The notes beneath the pieces were generated by a model that was not told the DNA's origin, ran no database searches, and was given only the letters and a program-made list of their open reading frames with translations. Positions 22,901-33,321 of a DNA stretch of 64,000 bases are shown here, piece by piece. The stretch is from Ignelater luminosus (lineage: Eukaryota > Arthropoda > Insecta > Coleoptera > Elateridae): NCBI GenBank assembly GCA_011009095.1, contig VTPC01008796.1:1-64000 (forward strand), written 5' to 3'. Position 1 is the stretch's first letter, and every line of letters begins with the position of its first letter. Made by a program: the position numbers and the translations under genes.

Positions 22901-25900
22901 GCTTAGTGTAAAAGTAATGGCTATGTTGTAGAATGGGTTGCCTACACAACTGTAAATACCTTATAATTGGTTATAGCCCTGTCAATTCTCTTTTTTGGGG
23001 CAGTGTACATGTTATTTGTGTTATTTTAATTTTTCCGAAACCGGGAAAAAATTAAAACTAATTTTTACAAACTCCTTATGGTGCATGAAGCAATTCTACA
23101 CCCTGAATACTAAAGTTTTGCAAATATCTCCGATTAAATATCTTGCAAAAAGAAGCGAATACATTAGGGGGGCGGGGGGCGCCAAGCTATATTTTATCAC
23201 GCAGGCGCTATAACCCTCAGTTAGGGGCCTGTTTGTCTCCCACTTTATTCTTGAATTTCCTTCAACTTTGTTTATAGCGTCTAATATTTATCTATCTATG
23301 TCCTTTATGATTAAACCCATTAGTGACTAGTGATAACTAAAGTTGCCAAACATTGATAATTTTTTTTGTAAGCACATTAATGAGTTATTTTAAAATTAAA
23401 TAATACTACGTTACCTACATGTATATAATCTTTCAAATCTGTACATTTATTTTTTATGTAATCGATTTATTAGAAAGATAATGATTTTTGTTTGTGGTCC
23501 TGCACAGAACATTTTTCGTTGTTATGTTTCGTCTACAAAAATTTGAATTTTATACATATTTGGAATTATTTTTGTATTAATTATTGTTGTGAAAAATCTT
23601 AAGCATTCTAATATATTAAAATTTCATTTTTTTACACCTCTTTACCTAGCAGTCTAATAAACTTTGGTGACAATATAAGTTGCCACTGGGGACATATGGC
23701 ATTTTTATTACTTTATTGTATTCGAGTGAGACCTAAATGGCTTAGCAGTACCAAGTGGTGTAAATGCTTTTACTTCTTCTTAGATTGTTATAGTGTATTG
23801 CTTACTGTAGACTTGTAAATAACAATTTAGAAAATGTGCAAGAAATTGTGAGTAAAAGTTTAGTTTTTGTTCAAAAAAACCACATCTAAAGATTTTTTAA
23901 AATGTAGATGATTTGTAATTTACAATTTGTTGCTTTTAGCTATACCAAAGGTGTAAATAGAAAAGGTCTGTTGTTACACGTACTTCTAGAAGAACTCGAT
24001 GATATTTCAGAATACATTAGAAGCATAGCAATAAACCCACCTTTTGAAGAACCTGTTGTAGAAACAGATGAAGATTCTGACTAATCTGATGTAGAAGCAA
24101 CAGAAGATGCTGATTATTTGCCTCGACGAGTGTTGTTATCAGAATATAGTATTACCATTGAGGAAAATGTAAAACCTAAAACAGGACCCTCTTCTGTGAA
24201 TGATGGAAAAATTTAAGAAAATCAAAGAAAAAAAACGCAAACTCTCGAATGAAATTAAGTGGGCTGGGAATAAGAAACTGCGGACTTTTGTGTGCTAGAT
24301 ATTCAGAAAGCGTATTATCCAACATCAGAACAACTTCTAAAACATAGTATCAGTAAACCTATTCATGCATTCTTAACTTTTTTTAAAGAAGAATTTATTA
24401 GTGAAATCGTCGTGCAAAGATAATATTTATGCAGCTTAAAAGGGAAATCATGTTAATGTAAATATTACTGCAGAAGAGATAAAAGTTCTTGGTATTATGG
24501 TTTTCTCAGGATATCATTCTCTACCAAGCAAGCAAATGTACTGGATTGTCAAGTTCCTATTGTGACAAATGCAATTAGAAGGAATCGTTTTGATGACATT
24601 GCGGATAATTTAAAAATGGATGGATCTGATACATTCTATAAAGTCAGACCTATTTTTAAAAATCTTAGCGATGCTTTCAAACAAGTTGACATTGATGAAC
24701 ATTGCTCTGTCGATGAGAGCATAATTCTCTAATACGGCAACCATGGAAATAAACAATTTATAAGAGGCAAAACCATAAGGTTTGGGTTTAAGTTATGGTG
24801 TTTGGCTAATTCCGGTGGATTGTTATATCATATGGAATCTTACTGTGGATCATCAACTCGCCTACCAGAAACGACTTATAGAAAAGGTGAGAGTGTAGTT
24901 TTAGAATTGGCACAACAAAGACGTAAAACTATACTTTGATAACCTGTTTTCTTTAATTGGACTGCTACATAAACTTACTCGCTTGGGTTATGGAGGAACA
25001 GGAATTTTGCGAGAAACCGAGTTCCTAAAGAAATTGGATTTTCTAACAAAAAAAGCTGTAGCTAAACAAAAAAGAAGCATTTTTTAGAGTAAAACAGATG
25101 ATACACTGAAAATAGTACGTTGGAATGACAACGCGGTAGTAACTGTCGTCACAAATTGCATACCACTTGAACCAATAAAAACTACAGTTTGATACTCTAG
25201 ACCGAAAAAATATCGACGTGAGAATGCCTGGTTCAGTTGCATCTTACAATCAGCAGATAGATGAAATAGATCTAAATAACCAATTCGTTTCGACATATCG
25301 TTGTTCGATACGTTTGAATTAATGGTGGTGGCCCTTTTTAGTTGGGCAGTAGATTGTAGCTGTGTCCAGGGATGGTTGCTATACAAAACAATTAGCAAGA
25401 ATATATCTTTGTTGGAATTTCGACAGCAGTGTGCTCCATTCCTTTTGCAAACTTACAGTATCGAACCTTCAAAAAGAAGTTCACTTCTGTCATCATCGTT
25501 AATGTTTTTCTCCGTGTTAGAAGATTTACGTCGTGACGGACAAGGTCATATAATAAAAGGACAGTCGAAGTACCAAAGGTTTGGTGTGTTTTGAAATCGT
25601 ACCTCTTTTGAGTGTAAAAAATGTAAAATAGCTTTGCATGCAAATTCTTGTTTCGATACATTTCATGAAAAAGGATAGCTCCGTTATTCTTCTTGTAGCA
25701 GTGGCAACTTAGTCACCAACATTTTTTTATATTTATAAATAAATATAAAATTTGATAACTTAAGGAATGTTTTATGGTTTTACCTCTGTACAAAATTTCA
25801 ATACTGTAGATCGAAAATTGAATTTTGGGCACTAATGGGTTAATTTTCCTTTTTTCAAGTTTTCCTTATTTTCTAGTTCTGATTGTATCAATCTTCCACA

Positions 25901-28900
25901 AGTTGTATCGTTGATAGGATATATCTTTAACTACTTTTTACTTAGTGAAGAATATGAAGTCAATTTTATTTTCTTGTTGCATAGTCTAATAAACGTTTTT
26001 GTGAGGATTTTTAATTTTATCAGAGTGTTATGTTGTTGGTACATACCTCCACCAGTAGTGAATATAATTTTGTTTTATTAAGTATTGTTTTGGTAGAATC
26101 TCGGTAAACAGTATAATTTCTGATACATACTGTATTGGTATGTCAGCTAGATATTTTGTTCTAACTGTTGGAAACAGCTCTGGCTGATCATTGTTTCAAA
26201 CCTATTCCTAGATGAAAGATTTTCATTCGCTTATTAGAATCTAAACGGAAAATATTGAGAAACACGTAGGGTTCAAAATTTTTTGCAGGCAACACAGTGA
26301 AGAAAATAAAAGCTTGATATGACCAAAAGGGGAAAAAGATCAAAATCGATGTGGTATTTGATAGGAAATTTTAGATTACTAATTGATTCTGCTTTGCAAA
26401 ATTCGAAGGTACCTGCGGTAACAGCAAAATATGCTACTAATACAGATGTAGGGTATATAATGCCACAGAGGTATTTAAAAGTAATAACTATAATAAAAAG
26501 GCAAGAAGAAGGAAGAGAAATGTCCTAAATAGGTTTGAAGGAATTGATTATTATCAGATATTTCAATATTTATACCTTCATGAGCTTGCTTGTAATTTAA
26601 TTATACATAATATCATGGCTATTTCTTGTAGTTATTCTATTCCATCCAATTTTCATTCTTCTACAACTTTATCTTTGTCAAAGTTGCTACTATCTTTCAT
26701 AGATGTTTTTTGTTAAATCACCTTTTGGTTTTACCAAGTCTCTAGCATTCAGCATTGATTTCTATGGGATTTCTCCTAATTTGAGATCTCAGTCAAGTGT
26801 TCTTTATCTTTATAGTGGATGAACTCTACTGTGACGACTGTTTTGTATTTTTAGTTCTAGTTACATGTTTTTATATACCTTTTCTTCTAGTTTTCTATCT
26901 TCTCGGTTTTTAAATTTAATTTAATAATTAACTGCCTGGTTTCTAGTACTCTCCTCATCTCTTCCTTCCTTTCCCTCCTGCTCCCTCTGCGGGTTTGTCT
27001 ATTCTGCTCGTTTTTATTTATTTTTATTTCTGCTTTGTTATAACCTTTTGGATCTACCCTTTACCTTTCTCTACTATAGATTTCTAGTGTCTTGTTTTCG
27101 TATTTCCTAGTCCGATATTGCTATAATAATTATGCTTTGCTTAGGTTATATTTTGATCTTCTCAGTTTTTTTCAATATTGATATTCTCTATCAGAGTGTG
27201 TACACCTACATACATTCATCTGTTTTGTCTTTTATATCAATCTAACTGCATCCTAAATCATAAAAGTGAAGATTCGACTGTCTATCTTAAATCTTATAAT
27301 TTAGAAACCTCAAGAAATCTCAAGAACTCTACGTTGCGTTCCCAACTTTTATTTATTTGCCTTCTTTATTATACAGTGTATTCTAGATGGCAGCTTGAAA
27401 TACAGATTTCAGTAAAAACAATAAAGTTCCGGGTTTTTTTTTATTCTGATTATAATGCCTCAACTGCGGAGGTTATTGGCACCACTGTTAAAACATTACA
27501 AGTAATTTATTTATGCAGGTGATTAACTGTTAGTAAATTTAAATTATATAATAATGCTCTGTGTACTGACCTAACTTTTATTAACTTTAGAAAGGAATTT
27601 CTATAATCCATCAGTAGATAGAAAATATCATGACTGTTATGAAACTGAGTTACGTAACAATTTCCTGAAACTTAACAACATAATAGAAATAAGCTCTCTA
27701 TTACCTATACATATTAGTTTTGCAGTTCCCTTTCAACATGTTTACAACAAGTTATTATGTTACAGTTTCTATTGAAGTCTCTCTTAAATTACGGCCTATA
27801 CAGTCCATACAAAGCTTTTCTTATTGTATTCCATTAAGTTAATGTACAAATACCTCAAAGTGACGGTTGAGTGTCTAATTTACCACTAATTTTCAGCTTC
27901 AGACGGCGACCTTCCAATATCTCCCCTATTAGGTGTAGTAATTGGAGCGGCGTTCACCGTTATCATAGTCGTCATGTTAATCATCATAAGGGTGAGACGA
28001 TCCCACCCACAGCCGGAAGCAATATATGAGCAAAAGGTAGTTGGGATCCCGCACCACCACAACATGTCTTCTACTAAGCCGCTGTTGAGAAGTGGTTCGC
28101 CCAGAGAAGCCTCTGATGAGCGGGATCCCGATGTCATTCCTGCTAAATATGGTATGTAAATGATTAATCCATTAACTTAGACTAATTAATTAATATGACT
28201 ATTGTGCATTTACAGAAATTGTTGGTTACACGTTGCTTTAAAGGATATCATAATACAACAATGTTATTGTTAGTGTGGTACGTGGCAGAAGGTTTGGTGT
28301 GTACTTATGCGGGTTTCTAGTTTTAATTGTGAAATATTTTTATACCGAGGGGAAAAGTTTTATAATTTAAATTTTCAGTAAATAAATAATACCTATAATG
28401 GAAGAATCCACGAGATGTAAAACAATAACTCCTTAATTAATTTAAATACAAAATGTTTACTGTTGCTTTTATTATTTTTCCATGGTATATTCGTGTAATC
28501 ATGCTGGAAAATAGAACAAAAATAATAATAATAATAATAATAATGGTAGATTGCGCCATGAAAACTTTGATTAAAATCCATAACTCGTGAATTCTTTTCA
28601 TTAAAATACTCGAGTAGGGGAAACTATTTCCAAGGATTCTGTAATTAAGATTGTGTCATTAAAGTTGTATTTAGAGAGTTACTAAAAATATTAAAAGAAT
28701 ATTTAAATATTTCATTTTATCTTGTATGGCGTTGAAAGTGACTTAGTGAAAAATTTATTATTAGTAGTATTTATAATTTGTCTAAAAACCGTTAATATGA
28801 AAAGACGCCTCAATTGATTGATTAAAAGAAATATTTTCCATCAGAAGAAGTAATATAAAGGATTTTATCCAACTATCCCAATATTAGCTTCTACTGAGTT

Positions 28901-31900
28901 TACGGAAATACGGCTTTAGAAGTTTAGCTTTTAGTTGCAAGTAAACGTACTCTAGAAATGATACAGTGATAAGCCAATGTTTAATTGAGTGTCGTAATTT
29001 AAGAATTGTTTAGATTTATTAAAATAATCTTTGTTTATAAATATACTTTTTTATTGTGTCCTGTTTAATTGAAAACATGAATCCATTGTTTGTCAGGAAC
29101 ATATAGAAAAGTGCTTCTGAGTTAGTTTGTATACATCATTCAACAAAAGCAGTACTTGTAATTTCGATGAATCTGGACTTTATTATTAAAAGCCAACCAA
29201 CCAAGAAGGTAGTACTTGAATCGTACGTCCCTTCCCTATTTATTAATAAAAAATCAACTGATCAGTATTGATGAGATCCGCAGTCAATGTTGTAACGCCA
29301 AGGTTATGCTCACAAAATTAACTTTATTTTTTAATCTTATTTACTCAAATCAAATTGTCCCGATTTAAAAAACTCCTACCTGCACAAGTGCTTACAGTCG
29401 AGAGGTATCGGACAACTCCAATAAATTGGAAAGTCTTGCCAAAGAAAGGTTAAGACTAATGTTTACTCAAAGCCCTCAATATATGATACAATCAACTGGA
29501 AATTTTCTATATGTTAGGCAATTTCGATTTAAGTTTTGTAAATATCTGAACCCAAACTCCCTATTATTTTTAATATCACTATTAATAGCATCGACTTTAT
29601 GTTTTTTAATCAAAATTATATTTTACCTTTATAAGGAAGAGAAAAGTTAAATGCAATGTAATATCGAGCAAAATTTCAGAAAACGGTTTTAGATTAATAC
29701 GTCATCTGCTGATTTACTGTCCTCCAGTCCCGATTCTGGAATGAAGTCAACAACTTGATGAAAGACAAGTCCTAGACTAACTAACATTTAAAATGTGCAC
29801 GAATCACTTAAAGTATCTCACTTAGAAAGACTAGGTACGGACTTTTTATACCCTTTAGTTTAAAGATATGAACTTTAGTTAATCAAAAATAATGAAATAA
29901 ATAAATAAATGTATGAAAGAAATGAATAATTTCTAATTCCATTTTTAACCGCAAGACACCACTACACAAGTTACAACCAATATCCTAAGACTTCAAAGAG
30001 TTCTTATAATGAAGCGGGACGTTTTTACATTAAATGTGTGATTTTTAAATTTGTCATTACAAAATTGCTCAATGTATTAGGTCCAGACAGCTTGCATAAA
30101 AATTATGTCAATAAACAAGTCAGTTTTGAAGTTTTTCAAGCAGTAGTTATCAAGGTTAACCGGGAAGCAATCCCTTCTAAACGCCATTAACTCGTTTTAA
30201 ATTTTTAATCTCATACTAAAATGGATTTATAAATCTTCAAAGTGAGATATGCATTTAGTATTATAGTGCCTTCTAACTAATACCTGATATTTGCCATGCT
30301 TTGGCAAATCTAACCTCACACTTTAACATCTGAGTCAAATAATCCAAGTGACCCTGCTAAATAGCAAGATCACTTACATCATCGCCTGCTGGTCAGCTGC
30401 CCTATACTTCATCACGTTTTCGATGGGGGCTTAGAGTTAATTCGATTTATTTTTGAGAGGATACAGTTAACTCAGTTAACCTGAGATCACTTTTCCTAAA
30501 CACTGGATGCTAGTTAATAGGTGAAAATGTATTTTGATTAATTTCTTCTTAGAATTTATCTAATTCTAGCGTTTCTTGATTTTAAATGTTATTTTTACGT
30601 AAATATTACACGTACCTTAAATGAAGTTTGTAATCAGTCGACAATTTTATGGGATTTATTTGACGATAACACATGATTGGGAATAATTGTAATCACTGTA
30701 AAAGTTATCTATAAACGAGTAGAGTATTCGGTATTCGACAGTCTGGGATGCCTCGTTAGAGTTGGAGAACAAGTCGCCTAGTTTTTTTGGCTTTATCTTC
30801 TAGCCCCAGAGTGAGATATACTGTGCCTTTAGTTCTGTCACCACGATTTTAAACTTGTCAGCAAACCTGCTGCGGCATACCCATAGGGCTATATCAAGGC
30901 AAACTGTGAAATTGGGACAAATGGGTCTTGCGAATGAGAGGCATCATCGCAATAAGAAATAAAGAGAAGGGGTGAGTTCTGGAATGATCCTAATGCACAC
31001 GTGCGCAGTGTTGGTGTTAAGACAGAAAGATAATTTATTGCCAAACGAAATTGGGATTTCAGAAACTCGGGGAGAAACTCCTCTTGTCCAATTTTTGCAA
31101 AAACATCTTCGATGTCTAAAAACCTTGGCCGTGAGACAGTGTATGTAGTTTAGAAACGGTGGTGGTCTGATGATTTGATCTAGATTCTCTTGGATATTTC
31201 TTCAGTAGTCTTAAAGGTCTTTATGAATCTGAAGGAATTTGGCCTGTAGGCTGTATTGTAACAACTCTAGTTTCTGTCTGGAAATTAAAGAAGTAACTAC
31301 AATGGAGACAGTAATTGAACGATTGAATCAGAAAGTTGATAATGGTTGTTTCTTGACTGCAGAAAAACCTTTTTGATTTCCGGAATAGAGTCTTTACCGA
31401 AAGCTAGAATTAGACCAATGTCAGACAGGATGTCTGATGGTTCCTTGAGTAATTGTATCGATAGAAAACAATTTTTGGATTGTTGCGACCGTCATAGTAG
31501 ACATTGCACAAGATGTTAAAGATGCAAAAAACGTTGTTCAGGTTGGCGGATTTTGTCATAAACGCTTTAGATTTTCCAGAGTGTACCTGTGGTGTTGCAC
31601 ATTTGACGGTTTTTATAGGAAAAATAATCTCATAAAGTCTGCTAAGGCTTTTGATATTAACAAATTGTATTTATGTCGATTGTGCCCAAATACAATTAAA
31701 AATCAGAAAACGTAGTTAAGATAAGCATAATATGATAACTTGAGAAAATTATTTTCGAGAAGAACATAAAATACTTCTTTCAAGTCCTTTCTGCCCTAAT
31801 TGGCTTCCTTTATTTTGTTTACTTTAAATTCAAAACATAACAATTTCTAACTGCAAGAGAAAGGATAGCTAGAAAAACCAATGGAGATAGAAAAGTGCCC

Positions 31901-33321
31901 AATAATCATACTTGGATCTTTCGTAAGACGCTTATAATATTACAGCTATACTCAGAAACTAAATAAAGAAAAAGTAGCTATCTTGGTGACTTACGATCAT
32001 TTATAATAGTTACTTGTGCAATAGTTTTCAAGAGCTTTCAATTTATAAGAATTTGAAATGTGACATTCAATAAGAGGAACGATAACTGAAATAGGCCCAA
32101 TTTTAGTCAAACGCTGAATTTAGCATTTGTATTGTACTTTTTGCTATTAAAATTGCAGATTCAAGAGTTCATTAATGATATACATACAATATAAGCACTT
32201 TAATACTTTAGAAGTTGATTTTTACAATAAACCAAGAAGTTAATACGTAGTACTTCCCTATATTCGTTAGCCTTTTTCAGGATTAATATAACAAGTTCAC
32301 ATTGCTTTACCTTATTCAAGTTTTGTTAACTGATATCTTAAGTATAAAATAGTTGTTTGCAACCACAATTAATAAAATTCCACAAAAGACAAAACACAAA
32401 CATAAATGCTTCTTTTTGTTATACTTTATAGCAGTAACTTTGAATGGGAAAAACTTTCTACTTTGTATATTTTAAAACTAAGAATAAAAACAAATTGTTG
32501 AATATCAAAACCGTATTTAAATTTTAATTTTAATTAGTGTGTTTATAAGAAAGTTTTCGAACTAACTTCAATGTTAATTACGGAAGCTTTGGTTTAATAT
32601 TACAGCTCATCTGGAATAATTTTAGAGAGAACTGCTCAAGGTTTTTGGTTTTGCTCTTAGATGTTATGCTTTCATTAAGGCATGTTTTCCAAAGAAAAAT
32701 GATTTATAAAAAATGGAAAAACTAATAAATTGTTTATTAAAACAACAACTGACTAACGAAATAATTCTTTCTCTGCGTAAGGAATATTCCCACGAAAATA
32801 ATGAAAATACTTGGTATAAATAAACTGCCTAACGTCAAAATAGTTTATTGGATCTTTAATATATAATTCCTTGATAACAATTTTTATACTAATTTTACAG
32901 TTTACAAATAGTTAAAATTCTATGTCTAGGTTCTCCAGATGGAGCAAGCGACAAACAATTAGGGGCCTTAAATGGTCCACCAAGTCTTCCAGGAACACAG
33001 CTTCCAACATCACCGAGTTTTAACAAGAAAAATGCAGCTGCACCACAATGGGTTAGTCCCGGTCCAGCACCTACAATGGAATCTGTGGTATGAGATCTCA
33101 GATAAAATATCATCATTTTCATTTGTAGTAATCTACTTTATTTCTAGTTCCATCAATATAGTAATCCAATGGTAGGCACATTTCCAAGAGATTCCAGGCC
33201 AAAAGATCTGCGATTAGGCAACGGCAGCTCAGCTACGCTTCAAAAAACAGATTTAGAACTGAATGGTTTAGCCATTAAGGAAAGACTAATGGCTAACCGT
33301 TTACCTGAAAGCTGTGTGTAA
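7676..33321 (+). CDS. Sidestep-family cell-surface protein, 3' part (four exons, joined)
   Basis: Four plus-strand exons (7676-7975, 27897-28151, 32930-33087, 33148-33321) join in frame: each junction has AG/GT sites and compatible phase. They encode the last fibronectin type III domain, one transmembrane helix and a cytoplasmic tail ending in ESCV. The fibronectin block (CLAGFDGGLPQ, NLEPDVTFKIVVFAVNSKGRS, then a DPEKRT end) is the signature I associate with the insect Sidestep family, adhesion receptors that partner with Beat proteins in axon guidance and synaptic matching. The N-terminal Ig domains must be encoded to the left of the window. Which paralogue this is cannot be decided, and a related Ig/FN3 receptor is the main alternative. 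Confidence 0.8.
8100..8260 (-). repeat. Possible tRNA-derived SINE
   Basis: On the minus strand, 8139-8129 reads GGTTCGATTCC, a perfect match to the RNA polymerase III B box of tRNA genes. About 50 bases upstream, TAGCTGAGACA (8191-8181) resembles an A box. The surroundings do not fold as a complete tRNA, so a SINE head or a tRNA pseudogene is more likely than a working tRNA. Confidence 0.4.
8640..8890. promoter_or_regulatory. Candidate conserved non-coding block in intron
   Basis: This is a compositionally balanced, non-repetitive stretch inside the 19.9 kb intron, with motifs such as TTATCGACAGG, ATATTTGCATAA and CGATAAGAC, and no open frame of note. Such islands in large introns of axon-guidance genes are often enhancers. 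The sequence alone cannot prove this. Confidence 0.25.
10148..10396. mobile_element. Short inverted-repeat element (MITE)
   Basis: The 24-base arm at 10148-10171 (CATTTTGTCTAATGCCAATT plus four bases) is exactly the reverse complement of 10373-10396. The motif ATTAGACAAA appears further times inside (about 10240) and near the right arm. There is weaker pairing outside the arms, so the true ends may lie 20-30 bp further out. There is no coding capacity. Confidence 0.65.
10397..12944. other. Intronic AT-rich sequence, nothing recognised
   Basis: Several open frames of 65-85 codons occur on both strands, but none resembles a known protein or has convincing splice or start context. No structured repeat was recognised. 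Confidence 0.45.
12945..13230 (+). repeat. 5S rRNA-derived SINE (SINE3-like)
   Basis: The head resembles an insect 5S rRNA: GTGAATACGCACG, then AGTTAAGTAACG (12981-12992, like the 5S A box) and GAACTCGGATGGGTAAC (about 13006-13022, like the 5S C box). The order and spacing match the internal promoter of 5S genes, but the 3' part is unrelated to 5S (from about 13030, with GTCAGGTGGCTCC and CACAAGGCGCTTTACGCC). A 5S-type promoter fused to an unrelated tail is the hallmark of SINE3 elements. The end and target duplication are not resolved. Confidence 0.6.
13231..18180. other. Intronic sequence, mostly featureless, two balanced-composition islands
   Basis: No exon was found. Islands of less AT-rich sequence lie at about 15590-15780 and 16480-16690. 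A GACACCCTGTATA motif at 18038-18050 looks like the end of a degraded transposon. The intervening DNA is AT-rich and unstructured as far as I can see. Confidence 0.45.
18194..18235. repeat. Two adjoining palindromes
   Basis: AAGGAAGTC (18194-18202) pairs with GACTTCCTT (18210-18218). Directly next to it TTCTTTTTT (18217-18225) pairs with AAAAAAGAA. Together they could form two hairpins back to back. Confidence 0.5.
18360..19110 (-). other. Presumed leader of an LTR retrotransposon, truncated
   Basis: Read on the minus strand, the sequence just inside the LTR at 19111-19747 opens with TTGGTGGGACCCGACTAG, which looks like a tRNA primer-binding site one base after the LTR. The rest is T-rich on this strand. 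No gag, protease or reverse transcriptase motif was recognised, so the internal region appears cut short. The inner limit is arbitrary. Confidence 0.35.
19111..19747 (-). repeat. Long terminal repeat (5' LTR, minus orientation)
   Basis: The segment begins and ends with TGTT...AACA, the usual LTR form. Read on the minus strand it carries a TATAAAC at about 19190 and an AATAAA at about 19150 near its 3' end, and is followed by a primer-binding-like TGGTGGGACCCGAC. The right flank has no polypurine tract, so this is the 5' copy. No second LTR was found in the window. The family cannot be assigned without internal genes. Confidence 0.55.
19748..21221. other. Intronic sequence, nothing recognised
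   Basis: No coding exon or structured repeat was seen between the LTR and the hAT element. Confidence 0.45.
21230..23231. mobile_element. Non-autonomous hAT element, 2.0 kb
   Basis: The ends CAGGGCCGTAACTGA and (reverse complement) CAGGCCCCTAACTGA form short imperfect inverted repeats of the hAT type. They are flanked by a perfect 8-bp target duplication TTTGTCTC at 21222-21229 and 23232-23239. No transposase frame is present. The interior holds a long inverted repeat (22064-23010). The intact duplication fixes both ends exactly. Confidence 0.85.
22064..23010. repeat. Long imperfect inverted repeat inside the hAT element
   Basis: The left arm (22064-22232) matches the reverse complement of the right arm (22832-23010). 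Shared blocks include GCCCCAAAAAAGAGAAT, GTAGGCAACCCATT, TCGCAATTAGTTC and TGAATCTTTACCTAAGCGG. The arms are about 170-180 bp and enclose a 600-bp AT-rich loop. It could be a separate foldback element nested in the hAT copy or part of the hAT's own structure. Confidence 0.75.
23315..25839 (+). mobile_element. piggyBac element
   Basis: The left end CCCATTAGTG (23316-23325) is the inverse of CACTAATGGG (25830-25839). TTAA flanks both sides (23311-23314 and 25840-25843), with one extra A at the left junction. Inner inverted pieces (GGTGAC...GTTGCCACTG near 23668-23694 and its partner near 25700-25725) add subterminal symmetry. The interior carries a broken piggyBac transposase. Confidence 0.8.
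23834..25678 (+). pseudogene. piggyBac transposase pseudogene
   Basis: A first exon MCKK (ATG at 23834) appears to join, over a 92-nt intron (23848-23939, GTGAGT...TTTTAG), to FYTKGVNRKGLLLH and an acidic N-terminal region. DDE_Tnp_1_7 landmarks follow in order: CSVDESII (about 24705) and KQFIRGKTIRFGFKLWCL, then YFDNLFSLIGLLHKL (about 24935) with GYGGTGILRE, then WNDNAVVTVV (about 25120), then the tryptophan-poor ALFSWAVD...QGWLLYK with SLLEFRQQ, and a C-terminal CKKC finger remnant. All three catalytic Asp positions are visible, but many stops and frameshifts (for example near 24084, 24215, 24733 and 25087) make it non-functional. Confidence 0.85.
25844..27896. other. Intronic sequence, nothing recognised
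   Basis: AT-rich sequence with a pyrimidine-rich patch at about 26930-27120. No repeat or exon was recognised until the acceptor of the transmembrane exon. Confidence 0.45.
27897..28151 (+). CDS. Sidestep-family exon: transmembrane segment and start of tail
   Basis: The acceptor TTTTCAG and the donor G|GTATGT bound 255 nt. The split alanine codon (G + CT) joins perfectly to the previous exon. The first residues ASDGDLPISP are followed by the hydrophobic run LLGVVIGAAFTVIIVVMLII, then the stop-transfer residues RVRR, giving a type I membrane topology. The cytoplasmic part contains an HHH cluster, PLLRSGSP and an acidic DERDPD stretch. It lies 19.9 kb from the preceding exon. Confidence 0.85.
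28519..28544. repeat. AAT microsatellite
   Basis: Eight or so uninterrupted AAT units, in the 4.8 kb intron of the Sidestep-family gene. Confidence 0.9.
28545..30719. other. Intronic AT-rich sequence, nothing firm
   Basis: One 74-codon open frame at 29426-29650 has a hydrophobic stretch (LLFLISLLIASTLCFLIKII), but there is no promoter, homology or splice context; probably chance in AT-rich DNA. A short AAAT microsatellite lies at about 29893. Confidence 0.4.
30780..31260 (-). pseudogene. Possible non-LTR reverse transcriptase remnant
   Basis: Read on the minus strand, broken frames give FLDIEDVFAKIG followed by EFLKSQFRLAINYLS and then SFQNSPLLFIS. These resemble, in the right order, the DIE(K)AF block and the QGSPLSPLLF block of LINE reverse transcriptases. 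Stops interrupt all frames and the YADD box was not found. The call rests on these two blocks only. Confidence 0.3.
31261..32929. other. Intronic sequence, nothing recognised
   Basis: AT-rich sequence up to the acceptor of the third visible Sidestep-family exon. Confidence 0.45.
32930..33087 (+). CDS. Sidestep-family exon: cytoplasmic tail, proline-rich
   Basis: A 158-nt exon with acceptor GTCTAG and donor GTG|GTATGA. The split glycine codon (G + GT) matches the previous exon. The peptide is rich in proline, serine and glycine (GPPSLPGTQLPTSPSF, then QWVSPGPAPTM) with no domain. Such low-complexity tails are typical of docking regions for signalling partners. It ends in phase 0. Confidence 0.8.
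33148..33321 (+). CDS. Sidestep-family last exon: end of tail with PDZ-type motif
   Basis: It follows a 60-nt intron (33088-33147) with acceptor TATTTCTAG. The 57 codons start FHQYSNPMVG, contain LELNGLAIKERLMANRL and end ...PESCV before TAA. The last four residues ESCV fit the class I PDZ-binding pattern (Ser at -2, Val at 0). That a PDZ scaffold binds here is inference. Confidence 0.8.
   Translation, partial: FHQYSNPMVGTFPRDSRPKDLRLGNGSSATLQKTDLELNGLAIKERLMANRLPESCV

Noticed and set aside
27886..28137. Minus-strand frame across the transmembrane exon
   Set aside because: Antisense shadow of a real exon with matching splice phases on the plus strand.
29426..29650. 74-codon frame with a transmembrane-like stretch
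   Set aside because: Single frame in an intron with no splice sites, homology or conserved start.
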